Assembly (NCBI GenBank): GCA_002457155.1
Contig: NTJS01000014.1
Coordinates: 1-37,466 of the forward strand
DNA length: 37,466 bases
Direction: 5' to 3'
From: Marine Group II euryarchaeote MED-G35
GTDB taxonomy: Archaea; Thermoplasmatota; Poseidoniia; Poseidoniales; Thalassarchaeaceae
The position numbers and the translations under genes are program-made. The notes below the pieces were generated by a model. The model saw only the letters and a program-made list of their open reading frames with translations. It had not been told where the DNA came from and made no database searches. Below are positions 1 to 8,643 of the stretch, in pieces (the stretch's first letter is position 1; each line of letters opens with the position of its first letter).

Positions 1-2
1 AC

Positions 3-329
3 CAGGAGAAGTCGTACATGTCAGCTCATGACTGTGTGAAGTCTATGCTTCACGTGATTGGCCTAGGTGATGAGGGGCCGGCCCTAAACAACCTGGGGAC
101 CGGAGACACTTGCTCTGTTTCCAGGATTGCCGAGATAGTGATTGAGGAAAGTGGTCTCGAAGGCGTTTCGATAGATTATACCGGGGGAAGGAGGGGCTGG
201 GCAGGAGATGTCCCCAAGACATACCTGGATGTGACCAAATTGCTTGCGACTGGTTTCGAGCCTACTGCCATGTCAGAGCAAGCAGTGAGGGATACTGCTC
301 GAGTTCTAATTTCCGAGATTGGCCTGTGA
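3..329 (+). CDS. NAD-dependent epimerase/dehydratase (UDP-glucose 4-epimerase-like), C-terminal fragment; 5' end outside window
   Basis: Frame open from the window edge (QEKSYMSAHDCVKSMLHVIG...NLGTGDTCSVSRIAEIV...GGRRGWAGDVPKTYLDVTKLLATGFEP); typical extended-SDR epimerase C-terminus. Confidence 0.8.
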   Translation, partial: QEKSYMSAHDCVKSMLHVIGLGDEGPALNNLGTGDTCSVSRIAEIVIEESGLEGVSIDYTGGRRGWAGDVPKTYLDVTKLLATGFEPTAMSEQAVRDTARVLISEIGL

Positions 330-406
330 CTCAACATATGGCAAAGGCCCATGCTAGGACCCCATCCATCGTTCGGATTCATAACTGTCCGTCCGAGGGT
401 GGGCGC

Positions 407-1144
407 ATGAGTAAGCGCTGGTACCAGGAGAACAAGCGTGATCCATGGAGGAGGGATGCTAAGTCCAAGGGCTATAGAGCCCGTTCGGCGTACAAACTCA
501 AGCAAATCCAGGAAAAGTTCGGCATACTCAGGAAAGGTGACGCAGTTCTCGACATCGGGTGCCACCCGGGAGGATGGATCCAAGTAGCGATCGAAGAGGT
601 TGGGGAAAGCGGGGCAGTGATCGGGGTCGACCTGCTGGCTACCTCTCCGATAGAAGGTGCAACAATTTTGGTCGGGGACATCACAGATGAGGCTACGATC
701 GAAGAAATTGTTGGCCTCTTGGGGAATCGGAAACTGAATGCGGTAATCAGTGACATATCGCCTAGACTCACTGGCAGGTACGACACCGACCAGGCAATCT
801 CATTGGAACTCTCAACCATGGCACTGGATGTCGCCGCAGAGCTACTTACCCCCGGCGGGTGCTTCGTAACCAAGGTCTTCCAGGGAGCAGGCATCGAGGG
901 ACTAATTGATGCTGCAAAACTCCGTTTCTCCTCCGTCGGCAGGTATTCCCCTACAGCAAGCAGAACCGCTTCCTCTGAGACTTACTTGATTTGCCAGAGA
1001 ATGCTCCAAAGGCCGAAGAAAGAGGGTACTGCCATGGAGCATCTGCAGAGTCACCTGGCCTCAATCGGAATCGTAGTCGATGAAGACGATGAGAAGAGCC
1101 TGGACACAAAGGTCGGTTTCAGAAAGATCCCGAAGCGAGAGTAG
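407..1144 (+). CDS. rlmE: 23S rRNA (uridine-2'-O-)methyltransferase RlmE/FtsJ family
   Basis: MSKRWYQENKRDPWRRDAKSKGYRARSAYKLKQIQEKF...VLDIGCHPGGWIQVA...ISDISPRLTGRYDTDQ: FtsJ N-terminus and SAM motifs. ATG at 407 preferred over the 326 ORF start. Confidence 0.92.
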   Translation: MSKRWYQENKRDPWRRDAKSKGYRARSAYKLKQIQEKFGILRKGDAVLDIGCHPGGWIQVAIEEVGESGAVIGVDLLATSPIEGATILVGDITDEATIEEIVGLLGNRKLNAVISDISPRLTGRYDTDQAISLELSTMALDVAAELLTPGGCFVTKVFQGAGIEGLIDAAKLRFSSVGRYSPTASRTASSETYLICQRMLQRPKKEGTAMEHLQSHLASIGIVVDEDDEKSLDTKVGFRKIPKRE

Positions 1145-1648
1145 TTACTCCGAATCCCTATCATATGGCACGATGTTCTGCCACTCCGAGGCATCCGATC
1201 TCGATACAATCGCATGGACCCAATCATCTTCTGAGCAATTGAATACCTCATGTGGAAGTCCTGGCTCAATGTAGAACATGTCACCAGCATTGTGGACAAC
1301 GGACTTCCGGCACCCCTTGCCATACTCGTGCCTTACGCTACCCTTGAGGAGATAGACCATCACGTCAAAACCAACGTGGATGTGTGCCTTCGCTATTCCA
1401 CCGGGAGGGATGTAAGCCCTATTCATCGACAGTCCTGTGGATGGGGTATTCTTGCCGGATAGACCCGCGCCGTACTCTATGTTGTTCCAGCCTCGGACCT
1501 TCTCCACTTCTCTCAGACTCCAAATGCCACCCTCGTCCGTTACAAAATCGGAAAGATCTGATTGGGCACCGGAGAGATTCAATTCCTCTTCGACCATGGA
1601 CATCTTGACTGGGTATATCTTTTCAAATTTCAGCATAATTATGGCCAT
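1145..1648 (-). CDS. cupin-domain protein
   Basis: PPGGIAKAHIHVGFDVMVYLLKGSVRHEYG...GDMFYIEPGLPHEVFN contains both cupin motifs. The ORF track start (1912) is over-extended; likely starts are 1648 or 1636. Confidence 0.8.
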   Translation of the reverse strand: MAIIMLKFEKIYPVKMSMVEEELNLSGAQSDLSDFVTDEGGIWSLREVEKVRGWNNIEYGAGLSGKNTPSTGLSMNRAYIPPGGIAKAHIHVGFDVMVYLLKGSVRHEYGKGCRKSVVHNAGDMFYIEPGLPHEVFNCSEDDWVHAIVSRSDASEWQNIVPYDRDSE

Positions 1649-1717
1649 TCGACCATGTGGTGGAAGAGTAAAAGCACAATCAACGCTAAAAAGGGACCCT
1701 AGTACGCCAGCAAGTCG

Positions 1718-1894
1718 ATGGCCGGAGCAAGTGGAAGGGCAACTGTCTGTGCGTCCTCGGGGACGCCACTGGTGGAAAGCGAGAGCACCTCTTTCCCGTG
1801 CCCGGGTTGTTCTGCCCCTCTGGGCAGGAGCCAACGGTGCCGAGTTCAGTCCGTGAAATACATCTGCCCCAAGTGCAGGTTCGAGGGACCCTGA
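1718..1894 (+). CDS. small archaeal Zn-ribbon protein (58 aa) directly upstream of aEF-1B
   Basis: Manual translation: MAGASGRATVCASSGTPLVESESTSFPCPGCSAPLGRSQRCRVQSVKYICPKCRFEGP. Ends 9 nt before the aEF-1B ATG with GGTGA between; below the ORF-track size cut-off. Confidence 0.85.
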   Translation: MAGASGRATVCASSGTPLVESESTSFPCPGCSAPLGRSQRCRVQSVKYICPKCRFEGP

Positions 1895-1903
1895 GGTGAA
1901 AAA

Positions 1904-2170
1904 ATGGGACATGTCGTTGTGAAATACAAGGTAACACTAGACCAGCCAGAAGGTGGCAGTCCAAACTACGAAGGAATTGCGAAGATGATCTCTGATCTCA
2001 AAGAGGTCCAGGAGGTGGAGGTCAAGCCCCTGGCTTTCGGGATGATGTACATCGAGGTCCAAGCAGTCCTAGGAGAGGGAGAAGGGATAGTAGATGGTTT
2101 TGAGGACGAGGTAAGGGCAGTTGACGAGCTTGTTGGCCAAATAGAGGCCTTGGAGATGGGTCGACTCTGA
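1904..2170 (+). CDS. ef1b: translation elongation factor 1-beta (archaeal aEF-1B)
   Basis: MGHVVVKYKVTLDQPE...LKEVQEVEVKPLAFGMMYIEVQAVL...VDELVGQIEALEMGRL: typical archaeal EF-1B length and C-terminus. Confidence 0.92.
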   Translation: MGHVVVKYKVTLDQPEGGSPNYEGIAKMISDLKEVQEVEVKPLAFGMMYIEVQAVLGEGEGIVDGFEDEVRAVDELVGQIEALEMGRL

Positions 2171-3535
2171 TCAGTAATGATCTAGAGGTGAGCGCATTAT
2201 CTCCCGCATCATGACTGTTGCATAGGCCCCGGCCGGCAGAGTGAACCTCAGACGTAGGGATGATCCCTCGGGATGCCATCGATCGCCTTCCTTGGGGCCT
2301 CCTTCCCACCTCTGGGAAAGTACGTCCGCCTCTGGGGCTTGCTCGACGCTGATGTCCCTGAATGGGACGGATAGTGCCCTCCTTGTCCCAGAAGTGGTGA
2401 GTCTCGGAATCTTCTTCACGACCCAATCCACCCCTTCCAAACCTGCTTGGCGGATACCCTCAACCTCAATCTTGCCCGGTCCCGCTTCCGCGAGGGGGGA
2501 GTCGCGTCCTGGAAGAGTCCCTGTCACCACTAACCTTCCGAGTTTGCAGTTCCGACGACAACGCTCGAGGTTTGTTGGGCTTACATGGGCCATCTTACCA
2601 ACGTCGATCCTTCCGTTGGACAAGAGTGGGGCTACAAGATCGCCATCCTCTGGCTCAATCAGGGAAATTCCGGAGCCGATTCTCTCCGAGAGGGAGTGAT
2701 TGAACGCTAATGACTGGGTCGAATGGACCATCAATAGTTGGAGTGAGTTCGGAAGGGTCTTGAATGCCCCAACGTAATCACCCGGCTTCTTGACCAGATG
2801 CTTCAACATTGCAGACTCATAACCCAGTCTCTCAGGTGCCAACTCCAGGGACTTCTGCGGGTCCCCATCCTCCCTCCATGATGCTCTGAACGCATCTGCC
2901 TCTTCCCCCTCTCTAGATCCTGCCATTCCAACGTAAAGATCGACTGCTCGCTCAAAGTCACCCTCTATTACGGCGGCACCGACCTGTGGCGTAACCGGCC
3001 TCGTAGAACCGAACCTCTGAGGTCCAATCCAATTGGGGAATGCATCGGAACCCATGGACCTGGAAAGTCCATCTCTGATGTCGTGGACCCTGCTCATCGC
3101 CTCTTTGGCATCTATTGGATTGCCTGATTTATCGCAACACCCCCTAACAGTGATGGTGAATCTGTTCCCATCATGATCGCCCATGGCAACCTTCTGGTGA
3201 GTCCTGCCAATTACCTCTATTGTGCTGTCTGGGATTTCAACTGATTCGACCTTTCTTCTTGGAGCGTCGATCACTAGAATCTGCGTAGTTATGGCTCGTT
3301 TGTCCTTCAATCCAGAGCTGAAGATCCTGTTCTTGTTTATCCCACAGGCCCTAGCAAGCCTCCTGAGGTACCGATTTGTCTCCCAATTTGTCATTGTGAC
3401 CCTGGCTACAGTGAATCGGCCCTTGTCATCGAGAGCAGGGACCTTGGATGACTCCTCGACTCGGAAGTCCTCTACCCTGGTCTTCAGGAGCCCCCCGATC
3501 CCCTCTGCAGGAACCATCCACGTAGAGAGTCCCAA
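2171..3535 (-). CDS. truD: tRNA pseudouridine(13) synthase TruD
   Basis: GGLLKTRVEDFRVEE..., FSSGLKDKRAITTQ (TruD catalytic Asp motif GxKDxxA/RAxTxQ), NWIGPQRFGSTRPVTPQVG. Confidence 0.93.
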   Translation of the reverse strand: MGLSTWMVPAEGIGGLLKTRVEDFRVEESSKVPALDDKGRFTVARVTMTNWETNRYLRRLARACGINKNRIFSSGLKDKRAITTQILVIDAPRRKVESVEIPDSTIEVIGRTHQKVAMGDHDGNRFTITVRGCCDKSGNPIDAKEAMSRVHDIRDGLSRSMGSDAFPNWIGPQRFGSTRPVTPQVGAAVIEGDFERAVDLYVGMAGSREGEEADAFRASWREDGDPQKSLELAPERLGYESAMLKHLVKKPGDYVGAFKTLPNSLQLLMVHSTQSLAFNHSLSERIGSGISLIEPEDGDLVAPLLSNGRIDVGKMAHVSPTNLERCRRNCKLGRLVVTGTLPGRDSPLAEAGPGKIEVEGIRQAGLEGVDWVVKKIPRLTTSGTRRALSVPFRDISVEQAPEADVLSQRWEGGPKEGDRWHPEGSSLRLRFTLPAGAYATVMMREIMRSPLDHY

Positions 3536-3574
3536 GTAGTCCTCGATTTCGCTCCCTCTCAGGGAATCACCCCC

Positions 3575-3832
3575 TCAAAGCTTGATGCTGGAGAATTCCT
3601 TTGTGATCTCGGAGCATATATCTTTGAGAATCTTAGTTGCCTTCTTTCCTTTAACCGTGCGAACGTATAGTTCCGGGTCATCGAGGTCCGGGTGGTTCTG
3701 GAAGTAGTTTGCATACTCGACATCATCCCTACCGTTCAGACGAGAGCGGAACAACTGGAGTGCCGTATGATCCCCGTCAATGACTCTGATTCGCAGTTCT
3801 CGACCCTCGTTCTTCAATACTTTGATTGGCAT
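3575..3832 (-). CDS. rpo11: DNA-directed RNA polymerase subunit L (Rpo11)
   Basis: MPIKVLKNEGRELRIRVIDGDHTALQLFRSRLNG...VEYANYFQNHPDLDDPELYVRTVKGKKATKIL; start ATG at 3832 preferred over 3895. Confidence 0.88.
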   Translation of the reverse strand: MPIKVLKNEGRELRIRVIDGDHTALQLFRSRLNGRDDVEYANYFQNHPDLDDPELYVRTVKGKKATKILKDICSEITKEFSSIKL

Positions 3833-3940
3833 AGGACGGACGCTCGACTGGAGTGACCCTTTTGAGTCCTTGCATGCCAAAGCCGAGCGAAACACATCAC
3901 AAACTTCCCCTAAGTTTTACACCGGGAGGTTTTGGGGGCG

Positions 3941-6502
3941 ATGATGTCAGGCATGGACGCCATGACAAAACGCGTGGCTGAATCATTCGAGAGGATGTCT
4001 TTGCCAATCCTACTGGTGAGTCTGCTATTGACTGGTTTTCTAGCATATTTCCTAGTAGGGAGCCTTGCTTTCACGACTGACCTCTCTTCGTTCGCCCCTG
4101 AGACAGATGCCGATGAGGCCCAGGAAAGGATAGAGGAGGCTGTGGGGGCATCCCCGCATCTGGTTTACATCAATGTCAGACCTGCAGCGAGCGAGGACCA
4201 AGTCGCCAACGTTCTAGAAATGAAGGCCCTACAACAATTGGCCGATGATCATGATATGATTCAATCATATTCCGATGAGAACGGCTTTTTCATAGACTCC
4301 CAGATAAATGCCGCCGAAGTACTTGAGAGGTTCTTGGAACAACGTAATCACACGGGGAATCTCTCCGAATTCAATGACTGGAAGGAGATGCTAGACGCAG
4401 TTCTAGGGGACGAGGAGTGTGGCGATGCGATTGGGAGTGACGAGCGGTCGATTGCGACTGCTGCCTTCGCCTCATCTGCCTTGCTCCACAAAGATCTGGA
4501 TTACTCCCCAGTTTGCGATTGGCTGGAGAGCGGCGAGGGGAATCCCACCCCGACTGCTAGCAGCACATTATGGCTCATAGAAATTAGCGGGGGAATAGAG
4601 AGCGATGACCGGCAGAGGCATGCAAACCAGATCAGGGCGATGCTGAGCGAGGAGTCCATCCTTGAGTATGGAGTGATCTCTGACGATCTGATCAGCAACG
4701 ACATCAACGAATCGACCCTCGACAACCTAGTTTGGCTAATTCTCCTCGCGGTGATTGTCGTGGTCTTGCTGCTCGCACTCACATTTCGTTCGGCAACGAT
4801 GGTTGTTGCCCCCCTTGTCGCACTACTGGCATCTCTTGTCTGGACCTATGGGGCGATTTCTCTGATGGGGATGCGTTTCTCCATCCTGGAGATTGCGGTA
4901 GCTCCGGTAGTACTTGGACTTGGGATAGATTACTCAATCCACCTTCAGAGAGCGTACGAACGGGCGAAGGAAGACTCTAGCAGCTCGGCTGAGGCATGGG
5001 CGAAGGCCTTGATGGAGCTAAGGGTCGCCCTATCACTGGCGGTGATTACCACAGTCTTCGCCTTCCTGGCCAATTCGCTATCCCCCCTCCCTCCCCTCCG
5101 GACATTCGGGGCCACATTGGCGCTGGGGGTCATCTGTGCTTTCCTGGCAAGCACGGTAACCGTGGGTGCGATGCACGTTTTCGTCGAGAGGACGATGGGG
5201 GCTACTCGGGGCAGGGGGCTTGAATTGGGGAATTTGGCCGAGAGGGCTGCCGATTTCCAGAGGGGGAACGCCCCCTTGGTCCTCCTGTCCGTGGCGATAA
5301 TCACCGCAGGGTCTGTAGTGGTCGCAATGCAGGGCCTAGACACTAGTTTCGAGTTGACAGACTTCCTATCTGAGGACGAGATGGAGATTATGGAGATCAG
5401 AGAAGATCTGTACCAATCCTACGAAGTTAACGCCCTGAAGTCTGTCTACATTCTTGTTGAGCCTGGGGAGGGAGAGGGGTCATTCGACAGCGAGGAAGTC
5501 CTAATCGAGGCACTGGGTGACTTGGAGGACGCTCTCGCCAGGATGGAGGGGACGGTTGTAACCGAGGCACCGGGGACGAGCAACGAATGGGCCTCTTACG
5601 ACAGCATTTACAGGATTGTGGCCGATGCCATAGAGCAGGATCCTGGATTCGGGTCAGAGCACAACCTGGAGGTGTTCGGAGAGGACCTAGCGCCAAGGGA
5701 TAGCTTCGTCGAGGGTGATCTCGCGTCCGCCCTCTCCTCCCTCCTATCGAATGACACGGTAGGCGACCAACTCAGAGGCACAACCTGGTCAGAGAGAACA
5801 GGGGAGCACGTTGGTTTGACCGAAGACGGGTCCGCGATAAGGTTCCTCAGAATAAGGGTCGACGTAGAGGCCCAGAGCAGTGCAATGGTCGAGCAGATCT
5901 CAATTGACATGAAGGGGGAGTCTTTCATAGTCTCGTCCGATACTGGAGGCAGGGCATATGCCGTCGGAGACCTGATGACGCTGTCCAACCTCCTTTCCGG
6001 ACTGATTTCATCCATCATCAGTTCGACAGCAATCAGCCTAACCGTGTCACTACTGGTGTTGGCGACGCTCACCAGGAGGGTCGGTCAATCCCTGTTAGTC
6101 ATCCTCCCAGTAGGGCTTGCCGGTTCGTGGGTGGTAGGTTCGATGGCAGTACTGGGGATAAACTGGAACGTCCTAACGATAATGATCACAGCACTAACCA
6201 TTGGGCTCGGTATTGACTACTCCATCCACGTGTGGAGGCGGTTCGAGTCGAATAGGGCATCGGGGATGGCGATCTGGCCTGCGATGAAGGACATGTACGC
6301 GAATACTGGGTCCGCGCTCCTCATGTCCGCAGGGACTACTATCTGCGGCTTCATGGTCCTCCTCCTGTCCCCAATTCCTGTGATAAGGGACTTTGGCGTG
6401 GTTAGCTCAATTTCTGTGGCTTTCTCCCTTATACTCGCCCTCCTGGTCCTCCCAGGGCTGCTAGCAGCTGAGGTCAGGACTAATGGGGACGGATCTAACT
6501 AG
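3941..6502 (+). CDS. RND superfamily (HAE3/MMPL-like) exporter
   Basis: Two TM bundles with GLGIDYSIHLQRAYERAKE and GLGIDYSIHVWRRFESNR motifs and two large extracytoplasmic loops. Confidence 0.9.
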   Translation: MMSGMDAMTKRVAESFERMSLPILLVSLLLTGFLAYFLVGSLAFTTDLSSFAPETDADEAQERIEEAVGASPHLVYINVRPAASEDQVANVLEMKALQQLADDHDMIQSYSDENGFFIDSQINAAEVLERFLEQRNHTGNLSEFNDWKEMLDAVLGDEECGDAIGSDERSIATAAFASSALLHKDLDYSPVCDWLESGEGNPTPTASSTLWLIEISGGIESDDRQRHANQIRAMLSEESILEYGVISDDLISNDINESTLDNLVWLILLAVIVVVLLLALTFRSATMVVAPLVALLASLVWTYGAISLMGMRFSILEIAVAPVVLGLGIDYSIHLQRAYERAKEDSSSSAEAWAKALMELRVALSLAVITTVFAFLANSLSPLPPLRTFGATLALGVICAFLASTVTVGAMHVFVERTMGATRGRGLELGNLAERAADFQRGNAPLVLLSVAIITAGSVVVAMQGLDTSFELTDFLSEDEMEIMEIREDLYQSYEVNALKSVYILVEPGEGEGSFDSEEVLIEALGDLEDALARMEGTVVTEAPGTSNEWASYDSIYRIVADAIEQDPGFGSEHNLEVFGEDLAPRDSFVEGDLASALSSLLSNDTVGDQLRGTTWSERTGEHVGLTEDGSAIRFLRIRVDVEAQSSAMVEQISIDMKGESFIVSSDTGGRAYAVGDLMTLSNLLSGLISSIISSTAISLTVSLLVLATLTRRVGQSLLVILPVGLAGSWVVGSMAVLGINWNVLTIMITALTIGLGIDYSIHVWRRFESNRASGMAIWPAMKDMYANTGSALLMSAGTTICGFMVLLLSPIPVIRDFGVVSSISVAFSLILALLVLPGLLAAEVRTNGDGSN

Positions 6503-7044
6503 GGAATCTCTACCAGTTGGCCCATCTCGAGATTCTGCTCCCTAGCAAGAAGAAGCAGTGCGACATCTAGTGAAACAGGGCCCAATGCCCTCCTCTTCCT
6601 CTGTGCCCTGCGGATAACCTCCCTCTTCTCCAATCCTGACATCGCGGCTATCCTAGAGGCTAACTTACCCCTCGAATCCTCTTCCGAATCGGGTTGATCA
6701 TCGAGTGCGACAGGGATTGGTTTTTCCGGTGGCCTCACAATCTTCTCGGATGGACGGATGGACGGTTTAGGGATCTCGTCTACTCTGGACAAGAATGGCC
6801 TCCACCCCAGTTCCGGGGAGTGTTCTAATGAAGAGTCGCACGGAGATAGAGAATCAGCCTCACCAACCAGCCATCCAGAAGCATGCAGCCTCTCTACTAG
6901 AGATTGTGCGACTTCGGGGGAGAACCATTGCATCTCCAATGACCACATGCGAGCTAGGTCCCCCAAGCCAATCGGCTCCCCGGACCCTCCGTTGAAAGAA
7001 GAGTGTAATAACTTGGAAATCTCGATTTCTACCTCTGAAGTCAT
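6499..7044 (-). CDS. conserved archaeal protein, DUF2240-like
   Basis: C-terminus SRIAAMSGLEKREVIRRAQRKRRALGPVSLDVALLLLAREQNLEMGQLVEIP resembles DUF2240; family assignment from memory only. Confidence 0.6.
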   Translation of the reverse strand: MTSEVEIEISKLLHSSFNGGSGEPIGLGDLARMWSLEMQWFSPEVAQSLVERLHASGWLVGEADSLSPCDSSLEHSPELGWRPFLSRVDEIPKPSIRPSEKIVRPPEKPIPVALDDQPDSEEDSRGKLASRIAAMSGLEKREVIRRAQRKRRALGPVSLDVALLLLAREQNLEMGQLVEIP

Positions 7045-7141
7045 GTTTCAGGCTCTGCTAGGGGCAAACGTGCTTCATGGTTGCCCCGAGCAATGTCGCG
7101 CTTGGTTGAAGTGTGATGCCTCTATCCGCGTGCGGTTTTCT

Positions 7142-8350
7142 ATGCCTAGGGAGTACATTGCACGCGACCCGAGGACGGGGAAAAGAATCGGAGTTGGAAA
7201 AAAGAGAGGCAGGAAAACAGCCGGTTTTGCAGCCCTGTCCCCTGACAGCGGACCCTGGCAGCGACTGGAGATTTCCGAAATACTCCCCCTTGCAACGGGA
7301 GAGTCGGACAAGGTTGAGATTCTAGCGGATGGAATAAGATGGAAGCTCGGAAAAATTGATGCAATTAAGGCCCTTAGCAAAGTGGGAGAGAGAGATGTCG
7401 AGAGGGCTTACGAGGCCCTAGTTGACGCCCTGGAGGATAACTTCCCAGACGTCAGAATCGCTGCCCTGAAGGTCCTCCCATCATTCGCACTTCGGAGACA
7501 GGGGATACTGCTCCACTGCCTTTCTGACAGGTTGCTTGACGATGAGGAACCAGTCAGAGAGGAGGCTATGAACTGCCTGAAGAAGATATCTCCGCTTTTT
7601 CCCTCCGGGTGCGAGGAGATTATTCGAAGGGAGTTGCGAGACGAAAGGAAGGAGCATCGAGACAACGCATTCACGGCCCTCAGGCTTACTGCGAGAGAGT
7701 GGCCCGAGGTGGGGTGTCTGCATCTCGACGAGATTATCAGGGAGGATGACGTTGATCTCAGAATCAGGGGCTCATTGATTCTCAGGACGGTAGCCTCCAA
7801 GGGAGGAGCCGAGGCATGGGACCTCATCACATGGTCGCTCCAGGACGAAGAAGTCAGGGTCCGGAGGAATGCGGCCAAGACCTTGACGGTTCTCGCCGAC
7901 GTAGAGCCCAGAGTGGCGGTCATCCTGGTTGAGTCGAGCCTCGGAGAGAATGACAGGGGCATCAGAAACTCTGTCATCAAGGCACTTAGGAAGCTCGACA
8001 TCCAGAGCCCCAGGGTAGTCCAGATGATTCTGAAGGGGGCGTCCGACGATGACTTGGAGATGAGGAAGGCCTGCGTGAGCCAGATGTCCATCATCCTGTC
8101 AGGTCAAGAGCTGCGAGAAGCTGCGGGAGAACTGCTGAAGAAGGAGAAGGACCCAAGCCTCAAGAAGAGGCTCCAGTCCCTTGCTTTGGACCCCGATTTC
8201 GAGGGTTCGGAGGAGGAGAAGAACCGCAAGCTTGCACCTGCCGAGTATGTGCCGAAGGAGGATGAGGACGTCCCCCTCCCCAATCTCCCCCCCTTGGGTG
8301 AGGATGATAAACGCCAGTCAGGTCGGCCGGCCAGCGAGGAAAGCAGATGA
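7142..8350 (+). CDS. HEAT-repeat protein
   Basis: Repeats such as ALEDNFPDVRIAALKVLPSFA, LDDEEPVREEAMNCLKKIS, LQDEEVRVRRNAAKTLTVLADVEPRVA. Start set at ATG 7142 (MPREYIARDPRTGKRIG); 7043 is an in-frame alternative. Confidence 0.82.
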   Translation: MPREYIARDPRTGKRIGVGKKRGRKTAGFAALSPDSGPWQRLEISEILPLATGESDKVEILADGIRWKLGKIDAIKALSKVGERDVERAYEALVDALEDNFPDVRIAALKVLPSFALRRQGILLHCLSDRLLDDEEPVREEAMNCLKKISPLFPSGCEEIIRRELRDERKEHRDNAFTALRLTAREWPEVGCLHLDEIIREDDVDLRIRGSLILRTVASKGGAEAWDLITWSLQDEEVRVRRNAAKTLTVLADVEPRVAVILVESSLGENDRGIRNSVIKALRKLDIQSPRVVQMILKGASDDDLEMRKACVSQMSIILSGQELREAAGELLKKEKDPSLKKRLQSLALDPDFEGSEEEKNRKLAPAEYVPKEDEDVPLPNLPPLGEDDKRQSGRPASEESR

Positions 8351-8634
8351 GTGACGAATTCGACGATAAGTTGGCTCGATTCGAGAAACTGTGGGACGGC
8401 GTTACACCCAAGGGAGTGAACCGAACCAAGGCCCTGAAGTTCAGGCAGTACATGAGAAATCATGTCCTCCAGAAGTTCCACAAGCGCCGCAAGGACCAGT
8501 GGGCCAATGCAGACAAGGGCCACTACAACCACGGCTTCTCGAGCAAAGACCAGTTCCTGACCAAGGATAATTGCAGGAAGTACTGGATGGGAGAGCTCCA
8601 GAAGGACATCAGAGAAGCCGAAACCTGGTCCTGA
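8347..8634 (+). CDS. uncharacterised 95-aa basic protein, in apparent operon with HEAT protein and helicase
   Basis: ATGA overlap with the upstream stop and 9-nt gap to the helicase ATG; no family recognised. Confidence 0.75.
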   Translation: MSDEFDDKLARFEKLWDGVTPKGVNRTKALKFRQYMRNHVLQKFHKRRKDQWANADKGHYNHGFSSKDQFLTKDNCRKYWMGELQKDIREAETWS

Positions 8635-8643
8635 GGCCATAAG

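Noticed and set aside
1649-1912. N-terminal extension of the cupin ORF on the minus strand
   Set aside because: Overlaps the convincing Zn-ribbon gene on the plus strand; no cupin-like sequence in the extension
3896-3940. Possible TATA (TAAGTTTTAC at ~3911) for the RND gene
   Set aside because: Plausible position, but too weak and GC-interrupted to list as a feature without TSS data
6758-7141. N-terminal extension of the HEAT ORF (from 6758) and a divergent overlapping CATG start at 7042-7045
   Set aside because: 6758-7042 is antisense to the DUF2240-like gene. The 7043-7141 stretch has atypical Arg codons (CGC/CGG) and a Cys-rich sequence, so ATG 7142 is favoured, although 7043 cannot be excluded
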